Origin: Bacteroidales bacterium
GTDB lineage: Bacteria > Bacteroidota > Bacteroidia > Bacteroidales > ML635J-15
Reading direction: 5' to 3'
Length of the DNA stretch: 41,778 bases
NCBI GenBank assembly: GCA_027858835.1
Contig: JAQIBY010000034.1
Span: 1-41,778, forward strand
This document shows, one piece after another, positions 25,501 through 33,842 of the stretch. Every line of letters begins with the position of its first letter. Within the stretch, counting starts at the first letter, position 1. The translations under genes and the position numbers were made by a program. The notes below the pieces were generated by a model. It was given only the letters and a program-made list of their open reading frames with translations, was not told the DNA's origin and did no database searches.

Positions 25501-26484
25501 ATGCAGGTAAAATTTCTCATTATCCGTTTTAGCAGCATCGGCGACATTGTTTTAACAACGCCCGTTATCCGTGGAATTAAAGAACAAGTAGATGGTGCTG
25601 AAGTCCATTTTTTAACAAAACCTGCATATCACTCAATTCTGGAACATAACCCTTACTTGGACGGCATTCATGTCTTAAAAAAATCCATGAAAGAAACGCT
25701 TAAACCTTTGCGGGAAGAAGGTTTCGATTATGTAATTGATTTGCATCATAACCTCAGAACACGACGCCTAAAAAACCGACTTAAGGTGTTGGATTTTAGT
25801 GTAAATAAACTGAATAAGGAAAAATGGTTGATGGTTAATTTTAAAAAAGATAAATTGCCAAACAAACATATCGTTGAGCGTTATTTGGATTGTGTTTCGA
25901 TTTTTGATGTTAAGGATGACGGAAAAGGATTGGACTACTTTATCCCCGAAAAAGATAAATTTGAAATTGAAGCGCATCTAAAAACAAATTTTCTTGCATT
26001 TTCCCTTGGCGGACAGCATGAAACAAAAAAATTGCCGACGGAATCCATCCGGGAAATTGCAGAAAACATTCAGGCACCAGTAGTTTTGCTCGGTGGTTCG
26101 GAAGATGCCATAACAGGAGATGAAATTGCAAATGGACTGAATCATGTTCATAATTATTGCGGTAAATTAAATCTGAACCAATCGGCATGGATGCTGAAAA
26201 ACGCTTCACTTACTATTAGTCATGATACCGGGCTTATGCACATTGCAGCGGCTTTTCACAAACCGATTTTTTCGCTTTGGGGAAATACTATTCCAAAATT
26301 CGGCATGACTCCATATCTGGCTGATAAAGCATCAAAAATATTTGAAGTTAACGGTTTATCATGTCGCCCCTGTAGTAAAATCGGATATAAAAAATGCCCA
26401 AAAAAGCATTTTGACTGCATGAAAAAGCAAGATTTGCAGGCACTAATTTCTGAGGCAAATCAGCTGTTAAAGATTTCAGTTTAA
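25501..26484 (+). CDS. Glycosyltransferase family 9, ADP-heptose:LPS heptosyltransferase-like
   Basis: The 327-residue GT-B protein begins KFLIIRFSSIGDIVLTTPVI, the nucleotide-sugar/acceptor motif of GT9 heptosyltransferases. It has VVLLGGSEDAITGDEI at mid-length, then SHDTGLMHIAAAFHKPIFSL with GNT, the C-terminal donor-binding region. A Cys-rich end (CRPCSKIGYKKCPKKHFDC) is common in this family. It probably adds heptose to the lipid A core at the cytoplasmic face of the inner membrane. The window also encodes a heptose-7-phosphate kinase (1847-2851), supplying the same pathway. Its stop codon overlaps that of the convergent lipoprotein. Confidence 0.9.
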   Translation: MQVKFLIIRFSSIGDIVLTTPVIRGIKEQVDGAEVHFLTKPAYHSILEHNPYLDGIHVLKKSMKETLKPLREEGFDYVIDLHHNLRTRRLKNRLKVLDFSVNKLNKEKWLMVNFKKDKLPNKHIVERYLDCVSIFDVKDDGKGLDYFIPEKDKFEIEAHLKTNFLAFSLGGQHETKKLPTESIREIAENIQAPVVLLGGSEDAITGDEIANGLNHVHNYCGKLNLNQSAWMLKNASLTISHDTGLMHIAAAFHKPIFSLWGNTIPKFGMTPYLADKASKIFEVNGLSCRPCSKIGYKKCPKKHFDCMKKQDLQALISEANQLLKISV

Positions 26485-27269
26485 AAATTGTTTTGCCTAA
26501 CAGTTCCTTCATGGTATCGCGGTGGATTTTCTGAAAACCATTCAAAAACATTAAATGAAATCCCAAAATTTATGTTTAATGGAATATAACTCAGGCTTTT
26601 TGTGCTTAATAACTGAGAATAAATACATTGCACATGAAATTTTGCCATTCGATGCCCGACTCTTAAAGTGATTGCAGGTTCAATAAAAGTATAAAAATTT
26701 TGGTCGAGATTATTCAGATTTTCTGAAATCAACTCATCTTGAGTATAATTTCTCGTCACAACATCAAAAAATCCAACTCCCATAAAGCGAGTACTGAAAG
26801 CAATTTCAAAAATGTCATCACGATAGGCAATTGAAGGCTGAACAAAACTGCGCCATGAGGCAGTATGATAATTGTTTGTTCTTTCATATACATCCTTAGT
26901 ATAGATGTCATAATCAAATTGATATCCACCGTATCCGCCACCGGCATAACATTCAAAAACAGTGTTTTCACTAAAATTTTTAAAATATCCTACCCCTGCA
27001 TCAATTGAATACCTACGTGTAAAATAATCGTTTCTGGAAATACTATCAAAGCTACTTGACCATTCATTTTTATTATGATGTCCGTTCAGCATAATCCCAA
27101 AATTATTGCTTAATGCATATGCAAACTGATAATTATTATAAGATAAAGTTGAGCGAAAATCGGATTTCCCTTTTAACATCGGTACATTTTGCATAGTTGG
27201 TTTATACAAGGTCTTACAAGATGTAAGCATAACACCGAGCGCAAGAACAAATAACAGCTTAGTTTTCAT
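26481..27269 (-). CDS. Outer-membrane-associated lipoprotein, beta-rich, unknown function
   Basis: Starting at ATG 27269 (not an upstream frame start at 27308), the 262-residue product has the lipobox MLTSC (Cys18). It then contains repeated aromatic/polar beta strands such as STLSYNNYQFAYALSNNFGI, SIDAGVGYFKNF and FECYAGGGYGGYQFDYDIY. The pattern suggests a small beta-barrel or porin-like fold carrying a lipid anchor, but I do not recognise a named family. A -7 box TAATTTTG lies on the minus strand at 27292-27285. The gene is convergent with GT9, sharing four bases at the stop codons, so the two mRNAs must overlap at their 3' ends. Confidence 0.8.
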   Translation of the reverse strand: MKTKLLFVLALGVMLTSCKTLYKPTMQNVPMLKGKSDFRSTLSYNNYQFAYALSNNFGIMLNGHHNKNEWSSSFDSISRNDYFTRRYSIDAGVGYFKNFSENTVFECYAGGGYGGYQFDYDIYTKDVYERTNNYHTASWRSFVQPSIAYRDDIFEIAFSTRFMGVGFFDVVTRNYTQDELISENLNNLDQNFYTFIEPAITLRVGHRMAKFHVQCIYSQLLSTKSLSYIPLNINFGISFNVFEWFSENPPRYHEGTVRQNNF

Positions 27270-27549
27270 GATTTTGGCTTTATCCAAAATTAAGAAAAAT
27301 ATCCACATTATTAAAAAGCTATTTAACCCAAATGATTATCCGCAAAACAATATTTTTGTCACGAAATTTGCAAAAAAGCAAATTTACGCGCCAAAAACCC
27401 CATCCAAATATTCTCTTAAACACTTACTGCAATCTTCTTTGCTACAAACCCAAATTTGGGAGAATGCTTACCACTATCTTTGCACATCTGCTTCGTTACT
27501 ATATCCTTGAAATAACATGCTGTGACAGCAGACTTAGAGGCCTACAAAT

Positions 27550-27587
27550 TTATACCGATTAAACATTCTAAAACACAATTAGTATTA
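27550..27587. repeat. Short interspersed repeat with inverted ends (short copy)
   Basis: TTATACCGATTAAACAT joined through TCT to AAAACACAATTAGTATTA. Both ends match those of the long copy at 719-851, but without the roughly 99-bp centre. The ends can pair imperfectly as a hairpin. Confidence 0.6.
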
Positions 27588-27622
27588 CAAAGCTAATGGA
27601 ATGAATATTTCGGATTAATAAA

Positions 27623-27653
27623 TTTGAAACGATTAATAATTTTCGTATCTTAG
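27623..27653 (+). promoter_or_regulatory. Promoter of the alanine dehydrogenase gene
   Basis: TTTG (27623-27626), 19-bp spacer, TATCTTAG (27646-27653; one mismatch to TAnnTTTG). The ATG at 27673 is 19 bp further on. Confidence 0.6.
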
Positions 27654-27672
27654 TTTTCAAAATTATGCGATT

Positions 27673-28893
27673 ATGACTGACCCGAATGAAGCCTCACGGC
27701 AAATCCTGTCCCAATATGGTTTAAGTCCTCAGGAAGAGGTTTTGGAGGTACACCGAAAAAAAAAGAAATTCAGTATCGGGATCCCCTGTGAAACCTCCAT
27801 GCAAGAAGGTCGTATTCCTTTAGCACCACTCGCCATTGAATCCCTGATTGAAAATGGACATAAAGTACTAATTCAACGAAATGCCGGTAAACATGCACAT
27901 TTTACGAATGAAAAGTATGCACAATACGGAGCAGAAATTTGTGAAACGGCAGCAGAAATCTTTCAATGCGACATTGTCATTAAAGTAGCGCCCTTTACAG
28001 ATAAAGAACTGGAGATGATGCGGAAAAACCAAATTGTCATGTCGAATTTACATTCGGGGTCGCATACAAAATCCTATTTTACGAAACTAATCCAAAAACG
28101 CGTTGTCGCCATTGCATATGATTTACTGAAGGACGAGCAGGATTGCTATCCGATTGTCCGATCGATGAGCGAAATTGCAGGGCGCAGCTCCATTTTAATT
28201 GCCTCTGAATACCTTTCCAATGTCAATGCAGGAAAAGGAGAAATGTTAGGCGGAATGATTGGCGTATCTCCCTCAGAAATTGTTATTCTCGGTGCAGGAA
28301 CAGCCGGTGAATATGCAGCAAGAACAGCATTAGGACTCGGAGCCCAAGTACGGGTTTTTGATCGCTCCGTACACCGACTGACTCGCTTAGTAAACACATT
28401 GAATTATTCCATATCCACATCAATTTTGCAACCCCAGGTTCTTGAACGCTCACTAAAAACTGCTGATGTTATTGTTGGTGCTATGCGCTCGATAAACTCA
28501 GGCACTGCAGGCATTGTTTCTGAAGACATGGTGAAAAAAATGAAAAAGCACTCTGTCATTGTTGATATCAGCATCGACCAAGGGGGCTGTTTTGAAACCA
28601 GTAAAGCCACCAATCATGACAAACCAATCTTCACAAAACATGGTGTTATCCACTATTGCGTTCCAAATATTGCAGCACGGGTTGCCAGAACAGCAAGCTA
28701 TGCCTTAAGCAATATATTATCGCCGGTTTTGCTTGAAATGGGCGAATCAGGAAATATTACCGGATATTTAAAAAATCATCGGGGCACGCGAAACGGTGTT
28801 TATGTATATAACGGAATTTTAACCAACCAAAAAATCGGTGATCAATTTGATATGTACTCTAGAGATATTAATTTAATTATTAGTGCAATGTAA
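27673..28893 (+). CDS. ald: Alanine dehydrogenase
   Basis: This NAD-dependent enzyme interconverts L-alanine and pyruvate plus ammonia. The 406-residue protein has an N-terminal AlaDh/PNT domain (IGIPCETSMQEGRIPLAPLA with the substrate-binding Arg and Lys region), a Rossmann motif GAGTAGEYAA starting at residue 207, and the family segment SIDQGGCFETSKATNHDKP. About 35 extra N-terminal residues precede the usual start and are typical of the Bacteroidota form. It is followed at 18 bp by exonuclease III. Pyridine nucleotide transhydrogenase alpha is the only close alternative and is less likely on length and the QGG motif. Confidence 0.93.
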   Translation: MTDPNEASRQILSQYGLSPQEEVLEVHRKKKKFSIGIPCETSMQEGRIPLAPLAIESLIENGHKVLIQRNAGKHAHFTNEKYAQYGAEICETAAEIFQCDIVIKVAPFTDKELEMMRKNQIVMSNLHSGSHTKSYFTKLIQKRVVAIAYDLLKDEQDCYPIVRSMSEIAGRSSILIASEYLSNVNAGKGEMLGGMIGVSPSEIVILGAGTAGEYAARTALGLGAQVRVFDRSVHRLTRLVNTLNYSISTSILQPQVLERSLKTADVIVGAMRSINSGTAGIVSEDMVKKMKKHSVIVDISIDQGGCFETSKATNHDKPIFTKHGVIHYCVPNIAARVARTASYALSNILSPVLLEMGESGNITGYLKNHRGTRNGVYVYNGILTNQKIGDQFDMYSRDINLIISAM

Positions 28894-28911
28894 TTTTTCA
28901 GTATAACTTTT

Positions 28912-29682
28912 ATGGAACGAACAATCATCTCATACAATGTAAACGGCATACGTGCAGCTGTGCGAAAAGGATTTAACGAATGGTTTGAAGATGTGAAACC
29001 AGATGTTTTACTCATTCAGGAAACCAAAGCCTGGGAAGAAGATATTAACACCGACTTTTATGAAGCCATGGGGTATCATTGTTTCGTACATTCTGCGCAA
29101 AAAAAAGGATACAGCGGTGTTATGGCAATCTGTAAGGAAAAACCAAATCATGTGGAATATGGGATAGGTGAAACCCGCTTTGATGCTGAAGGACGATTAA
29201 TGCGTCTCGATTTTGGTGAGATAACAATTATCAATTCGTATTTCCCCTCAGGAACAACCGGCGATATACGTCAGGATTTTAAATATGAGTATCTCGATGC
29301 CGTACAGGAATACATTGATGCACTCAAACAAACACGACCTAAAATTGTCATTGCAGGCGATTTTAATATTTGTCATAAAGCAATTGATATCAGTCGTCCT
29401 GAGAAAAAGAAAAATGTTTCCGGGTTTTTACCTGCTGAGCGTGCTTGGGTCAGTGAATTTTTAGAGCGCGGTTTTATGGATGCTTTTCGTACTTTTGATC
29501 AAAGCCCTGATAAGTATTCATGGTGGTCATATCGAGCAAACGCACGTGCAAAAAATTTAGGATGGCGCATTGATTATCTTATGGTAAGCGTACCATTAAA
29601 AGATCAAATGCAAGGCGCTGGAATTCATCAAGATATAGTGCATTCCGACCATTGTCCGGTATCATTAAAAATTGATTTTTAA
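28912..29682 (+). CDS. xth: Exodeoxyribonuclease III (AP endonuclease family)
   Basis: The enzyme cleaves DNA 5' to abasic sites and removes 3' blocking groups in base excision repair. The 256-residue EEP-family protein shows the metal and catalytic residues in ISYNVNGIRAA (N9, N11), LIQETKA (E37), AGDFNICHKAIDI, RIDYLMVS and the final SDHCP (H247). Length is normal. It lies between ald (18 bp) and the flavin reductase gene (1 bp), suggesting one transcript. Confidence 0.95.
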   Translation: MERTIISYNVNGIRAAVRKGFNEWFEDVKPDVLLIQETKAWEEDINTDFYEAMGYHCFVHSAQKKGYSGVMAICKEKPNHVEYGIGETRFDAEGRLMRLDFGEITIINSYFPSGTTGDIRQDFKYEYLDAVQEYIDALKQTRPKIVIAGDFNICHKAIDISRPEKKKNVSGFLPAERAWVSEFLERGFMDAFRTFDQSPDKYSWWSYRANARAKNLGWRIDYLMVSVPLKDQMQGAGIHQDIVHSDHCPVSLKIDF

Positions 29683-29683
29683 T

Positions 29684-30280
29684 ATGGATGTAAACAAAAC
29701 AAGAGTTTCCTTTAAGCCGGGAACAATGCTTTATCCTTTGCCGGCAGTGATGGTGAGCTGCGGTGACAGTCCCGAAAAACACAATATTATCACCATTGCC
29801 TGGACAGGAATTGTTAATTCCAACCCACCGATGTGCTATATTTCAGTAAGAAAATCACGGCACTCACATGCGTTGATTAAAGAGGCGGGCGGCTTTGTTA
29901 TCAATCTAACAACCGTAAAACTTGCACATGCAACCGATTGGTGTGGTGTTCGCTCAGGGCGGGATTATGGCAAGTTTAAGGAAATGAAATTAACAGCGAT
30001 TCCTGCAGAACAGGTTAAAGCGCCCATGATTGCCGAATCACCAATGAATCTGGAATGCAAAATTCATAGCATTACCGAATTGGGCTCTCACGACATGTTT
30101 CTTGCAGAAATTGTTGCAGTCCACGGAGATCCGCATTACATGGACAATGAAAAGGGTGAGTTCTTGCTGGCAGCCTCTGAGTTACTGACATATGCACACG
30201 GGAAATACTACAGTGTCGCAAAAAAACAAGGAAAATTTGGTTACTCCGTAGAGGGAACAAAACGCAAAAAGAAAAAGTAG
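29684..30280 (+). CDS. Flavin reductase-like (flavoredoxin family) protein
   Basis: The 198-residue protein has the flavin-reductase-like split barrel that binds FMN: LYPLPAVMVSCGD, the NIITIAWTGIVNSNPPMCYI segment, then SHALIKEAGGFVINL and SPMNLECKI. Flavoredoxin-type proteins transfer electrons from reduced flavin or ferredoxin; the partner is unknown. The ATG at 29684 starts one base after the xth stop and is preferred over a frame start inside xth (29672). The C-terminus is a lysine-rich tail. It converges with the barrel gene ending at 30292. Confidence 0.88.
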   Translation: MDVNKTRVSFKPGTMLYPLPAVMVSCGDSPEKHNIITIAWTGIVNSNPPMCYISVRKSRHSHALIKEAGGFVINLTTVKLAHATDWCGVRSGRDYGKFKEMKLTAIPAEQVKAPMIAESPMNLECKIHSITELGSHDMFLAEIVAVHGDPHYMDNEKGEFLLAASELLTYAHGKYYSVAKKQGKFGYSVEGTKRKKKK

Positions 30281-30291
30281 GGCAATTTTAG

Positions 30292-31482
30292 CTAAAAACT
30301 CCATTTCCCTCTCAAAAATGCATAGGTTCCTCCCCCGCCTTCATCGGTTGGAATCTCGCTGAAAAAGCTTTGTACGGTTATATCCAACAAAAAATTATCA
30401 GAAATAGAAAATCCGCATGACGGTCCGATAAAAACAAACTGATTTTGAGGCGAATACATTCCGGAAAAACTCAAATTAATAAGCGGGGTTACCGGATAAG
30501 TAAAACTGCTAAAGAAAGTCCATCGGTTATAGGAAAGATTTTTGGCCGAAATTCGCTGCGTATAAAAGTCAGACAAATTAAAGGCTCTGCCTTTGTCAAC
30601 AGATGAGTTAAACATAATTTCCGCCTGAATCATACCGCCATTTTTAAAACTATAATCGGAACCAATACTGGCAATGAACGTTCCGCTGGTATCTGTCGGA
30701 TTATCTAAGGGATGAAAATAACTCATTTCACCTCGAAAAGCAGCATTCCATAGATTTCCTGACCATCCGGCACCCATCACAAAATCATCGCTGTTAAAAA
30801 CTCCAGCAAGTACTTGCACATCGTACTGCCATTTGTTGAACTGATAATATGCTGCTGCCGTAATATTCGTATCCCGATTAACCGCTGCGGCCACCTCTAT
30901 GCGCGATGCGAAATTCAAATAGTATTGTGCCCTAAATGCATCGCTGCCTGGCTTTTCTTCATAATCAAAATCAAAATACGAATAGGCATTAAAAATATCA
31001 TTTGGATTCCACACAAAGCTTTGTCCCCAATTAATGCGTTGTCGTCCTGCTGAAATTTCCCAATTGCCTTTTTGAAATCTCACAAATGCCCTGTCAATGC
31101 TGGTATTAAACAAATAAGAATCGCCTTTTAAAAGATTATGACTCAAATTAAAAAAACCTGCATCGTATTCCGTTTCATCAATAAAATTATAGGCTCCGGC
31201 GGTTCCGAAAAGCGCATTAAATGGTGCTTGAGAAAAAGTCACCATCTCCCCAAAATAAAACCGATTTCTTAAGGAAACTTGTGCATTCAAATATTCTGTC
31301 GGGAAATAGGCAATATCAAAACGATTATGAATCAACCCATTAGTAATCCACATACTGTCAAGCTCCTGAAAACTCACCATTTCCATATATTTCACATAAC
31401 CGTTTACGCTCAGTTTATTTTGCGCTTTTGCACTCATACTAATCAAAACGAAAAATAGTATCAAAATGTAAATCTTTTTCAT
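30292..31482 (-). CDS. Outer-membrane beta-barrel protein (DUF1302/porin-like) of the export operon
   Basis: The 396-residue protein has a signal peptide (MKKIYILILFFVLISMSAKA, then QN). Alternating beta strands run throughout and end at a C-terminal aromatic (RGKWSF), as in barrels inserted by BamA. The segment WEISAGRQRINWGQ with NPNDIFNAYSYF recalls DUF1302-like barrels found with LolA-like proteins and transporters. I infer it is the outer-membrane partner of the LolA-like protein and FtsX/ATPase genes at 33142-37725, now separated by the AAA_14 cassette. Two palindromes (31501-31557) lie just upstream, 19 bp from its ATG. Confidence 0.75.
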   Translation of the reverse strand: MKKIYILILFFVLISMSAKAQNKLSVNGYVKYMEMVSFQELDSMWITNGLIHNRFDIAYFPTEYLNAQVSLRNRFYFGEMVTFSQAPFNALFGTAGAYNFIDETEYDAGFFNLSHNLLKGDSYLFNTSIDRAFVRFQKGNWEISAGRQRINWGQSFVWNPNDIFNAYSYFDFDYEEKPGSDAFRAQYYLNFASRIEVAAAVNRDTNITAAAYYQFNKWQYDVQVLAGVFNSDDFVMGAGWSGNLWNAAFRGEMSYFHPLDNPTDTSGTFIASIGSDYSFKNGGMIQAEIMFNSSVDKGRAFNLSDFYTQRISAKNLSYNRWTFFSSFTYPVTPLINLSFSGMYSPQNQFVFIGPSCGFSISDNFLLDITVQSFFSEIPTDEGGGGTYAFLRGKWSF

Positions 31483-31500
31483 TGGTCTTATTTTATTTTC

Positions 31501-31557
31501 TTTCGACTATACTCGAATCTTTCTAATAAATTCAACTTTATTTCGATTATACTCGAA
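31501..31557. repeat. Left pair of 40-bp-spaced palindromes flanking the AAA_14 gene
   Basis: TTTCGACTATACTCGAA (31501-31517) and TTTCGATTATACTCGAA (31541-31557) are exactly 40 bp apart. They are imperfect palindromes of the same type as the right set at 32825-32921. The sequence following each left unit resembles that following the corresponding right unit, so the pair is a diverged copy of the right flank. They lie between the AAA_14 stop and the barrel gene. Confidence 0.75.
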
Positions 31558-31568
31558 GCTTTTGTTAA

Positions 31569-32792
31569 TCAAAACAAGTCTTCTTTTAATAAAAAATCTT
31601 CTATGTTCATCCAATAAATACCACGTTCATTAACAGATGGACTGCCTTTATCCAAAGAAATTACATATTTGGTAAAATGATTATCCAAGTGCTTAAAAGC
31701 CCCATATTCACGATCTAATGTTTTCTCGGAAGCCAACACAGATGTTGTTACTTGAACATAGATTTTTTTGTTATTTTGTGTTGCGATAAAATCAATTTCC
31801 TTATCCTTAATTTTTCCAATCGTAACATGATATGCCCGAGATACCAATTCAAGATAGACTATATTTTCTAATTTTCCTGAAATCGTATCCGGTGCATTTC
31901 CAATTAAAACAGTGGACAAACCAATATCTGCCATGAAATATTTTTCATAGGTTTCTAATAATCGTTTTCCAAGGATATCAAATCGTTTCGTTTTATGTAT
32001 CAACAGAGCATTCATAACATATTCTAGATATGCCAATACAGTATCAGGAGATACAACTCGTTGTTGAGATTTACTAAAATCACTGATTTTTTTTGCAGAG
32101 GTAATATTTCCACAATTTGATGCGACAAAATCTATAATATGTTTGAGCATATTGACATCCCTGATACTATTACGCATCACAATGTCTTTTAAAACCACAG
32201 TATTGACAATAGATTCCAGATATTGACGTAGCACAGTTTCATCCCAATCCAGATGATGCAAACCCGGAAAACCACCATATTTCAAAAAGTCAATAAATAC
32301 ACTATTTGATTTATCTACTGAAGCTTTTTGAGCATATATGGTTTTAAATTCGCTGAAAGTAAAAGTATAAACCGGAAACTCTATGTATCTGCCTGATAAC
32401 AGACTAGCTAGATCGGAGGATAACAAACGAGCGTTCGATCCACTTATAAAAATATCATAATTTGATTCTGCTAAAAAAGAATTGATTGCTTTTTCCCATT
32501 GTGATATCTCCTGCACTTCATCAACAAATAAATAATACGTTTGCTTATCATCACTGGATTTTTGCTTCACATATTGATATAAATCCTGATAGGTTTTTAT
32601 GCTATCAAATTTCATTAGTTCTTTATTAATTCTAATGATACGAAAATCATCAATTCCTTTTTCCAACAGCTCTTCAACAATTTGCTTTAATAAAGTACTT
32701 TTACCACTACGACGAATCCCTGTCAATACCTTAATTACAGGTTTATCAATAAATGGTCTTATGCGATTTAAATATTTTTCCCGTTTAATCAT
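31569..32792 (-). CDS. AAA_14/DUF4143 ATP-binding protein in a palindrome-flanked cassette
   Basis: The 407-residue protein begins MIKREKYLNRIRPFIDKP, with Walker A GIRRSGKS (25-32), Walker B YYLFVDEVQE, an arginine-containing SGSNARLLS, and a C-terminal DUF4143 region. That region's nuclease-like core reads KEIDFIATQNNKKIYVQV; the usual E-x-K of PD-(D/E)xK folds is QVT, so nuclease activity is doubtful. The ATG at 32792 is preferred, because a GTG at 32810 lies within the -7 box. It interrupts a transport operon and is bracketed by 40-bp-spaced palindromes. Function of this widespread family is unknown; regulatory, defence or selfish roles are all open. Confidence 0.88.
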   Translation of the reverse strand: MIKREKYLNRIRPFIDKPVIKVLTGIRRSGKSTLLKQIVEELLEKGIDDFRIIRINKELMKFDSIKTYQDLYQYVKQKSSDDKQTYYLFVDEVQEISQWEKAINSFLAESNYDIFISGSNARLLSSDLASLLSGRYIEFPVYTFTFSEFKTIYAQKASVDKSNSVFIDFLKYGGFPGLHHLDWDETVLRQYLESIVNTVVLKDIVMRNSIRDVNMLKHIIDFVASNCGNITSAKKISDFSKSQQRVVSPDTVLAYLEYVMNALLIHKTKRFDILGKRLLETYEKYFMADIGLSTVLIGNAPDTISGKLENIVYLELVSRAYHVTIGKIKDKEIDFIATQNNKKIYVQVTTSVLASEKTLDREYGAFKHLDNHFTKYVISLDKGSPSVNERGIYWMNIEDFLLKEDLF

Positions 32793-32809
32793 ATACGTTT
32801 TGTTTTTCA

Positions 32810-32817
32810 CAAAGATA
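32810..32817 (-). promoter_or_regulatory. -7 box of the AAA_14 gene promoter
   Basis: TATCTTTG on the minus strand (32817-32810) matches TAnnTTTG. The palindrome at 32825-32841 occupies the -15 to -33 region and there is no TTTG there, so a protein bound to the palindrome could repress or activate this promoter. Confidence 0.65.
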
Positions 32818-32824
32818 TATTTTA

Positions 32825-32921
32825 TTTCGATTACGGTCGAATCTTTTTATCAATCTTAGCCTTATTTCGATTATAATCGAATGTTTTGTTGTTTTTAACA
32901 AGTGTTTCACTTATCGTCGAA
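32825..32921. repeat. Right set of three 40-bp-spaced palindromes upstream of the AAA_14 gene
   Basis: TTTCGATTACGGTCGAA (32825-32841), TTTCGATTATAATCGAA (32865-32881; its 16-bp core is a perfect palindrome) and the decayed TTTCACTTATCGTCGAA (32905-32921) are each exactly 40 bp apart. Spacers after units one and two resemble those of the left flank (TCTTT...; TTTTGTT...AACAAGT). The spacing and conservation mark a tandem array with a function or a mobility history. Confidence 0.75.
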
Positions 32922-33141
32922 TGTTTTTCTGGGCAGCTTACCGTCTGCGGCTTTTAGTTGCCACTTGCTCTGCTACTGCTCCGTTCGCTTCATCAGGGGC
33001 TTCCCGTCACCATTTTCCCAAAAAACGGTAAAATGTCTCCGGGCAAAGCCATCGGTCGCCCTGTTCAGCGGGAGCAGCTTTACATCGCAAGCGTCAAGCT
33101 AAGCACCTCCGCCGGGCTGCAAAAATCCTGCTAGCACAATC
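32922..33141. other. G+C-richer non-coding island between the palindrome array and the ABC ATPase
   Basis: About 210 bp are clearly richer in G+C than the neighbours and contain no credible gene; the frame at 32902-33102 is a low-quality open frame. It directly abuts the last palindrome and ends about where the ABC ATPase gene stops, so it may be part of the inserted cassette or a separate dispersed repeat. Confidence 0.45.
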
Positions 33142-33825
33142 TTACTGCCCTTTATCCTCTTTTATTTTTCCATCCTCAATGGTAATAATACGCCTTGCTT
33201 TATTCACCACTCGCTGATCATGCGTTGAAAAAACAAAAGTGATATTTTCTTTTCGATTGAGTTCTTCCATAATACTCAGCAAATTTTCAGTTGATGCTGA
33301 ATCCAAATTGGCAGTGGGTTCATCCGCAAGAATAAATTTCGGACGTGATGCCAATGCTCGTGCTACAGCCACTCGCTGCTGCTGTCCTCCGGACATTTTC
33401 CCGGGCCGTGATTTCAATCGGTCACCGAGACCAACCGCTTCAAGCATTTCTATAGCACGTTGTTCCCGTTCTTTTTTATTCCATTTCTGCATTTGCATAA
33501 TAAATTCCACATTTTCTTTGGCGGTTAAAACAGGAATTAAATTATAAGCCTGAAACACAAATCCGATATTTTTTAATCGAAAATTAATAATCTGTTTATT
33601 GCTCAATTCACCGATATTTATCCCATCAATAATTACTTCACCTTCTGAGGGTTTATCCAATCCACCAAGCAAATTCAAGAAAGTAGTTTTCCCCGAACCG
33701 GACGGTCCGACAATCGCAGTAAATTCACCTTGTTCAATACTTAAATCAATGCCGTTAACAGCATGCACAGGAATTTCGCTTCCGTTATAAATTTTATGCA
33801 AGTTTTGGGTTTCTATAATTTTCAT
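33142..33825 (-). CDS. ABC transporter ATP-binding protein, LolD/MacB type
   Basis: The 227-residue ATPase has Walker A GPSGSGKT (40-47), the signature MSGGQQQRVAVARAL, Walker B FILADEPTANLDS and a switch His (STHDQRV). The start MKIIETQNLHKIYNGSEIPV and overall length match LolD/MacB-like subunits that serve FtsX-type permeases. It would energise the two permeases encoded immediately upstream (17-bp gap). The pump probably moves lipids or lipoproteins between the membranes rather than a small solute. Confidence 0.95.
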   Translation of the reverse strand: MKIIETQNLHKIYNGSEIPVHAVNGIDLSIEQGEFTAIVGPSGSGKTTFLNLLGGLDKPSEGEVIIDGINIGELSNKQIINFRLKNIGFVFQAYNLIPVLTAKENVEFIMQMQKWNKKEREQRAIEMLEAVGLGDRLKSRPGKMSGGQQQRVAVARALASRPKFILADEPTANLDSASTENLLSIMEELNRKENITFVFSTHDQRVVNKARRIITIEDGKIKEDKGQ

Positions 33826-33842
33826 GATATCTGATTTTAATA

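Larger units (their letters stand above)
27270..27672. other. Gene-free spacer between the lipoprotein and alanine dehydrogenase
   Basis: About 400 bp hold two divergent promoters (minus -7 box 27285-27292; plus promoter 27623-27653) and the short copy of the TATACCGATT repeat (27550-27587). Open frames here have no domain or codon signal. No RNA gene was recognised. Confidence 0.6.

Noticed and set aside
31501-32921. CRISPR array (regular 40-bp period with short repeats)
   Set aside because: Only two and three units, repeats are 17-bp palindromes that vary, spacers are related between flanks rather than unique, and no cas gene is present.
32902-33102. 66-codon frame in the G+C-rich island
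   Set aside because: No recognisable domain; it starts inside a palindrome and has no promoter or family resemblance.
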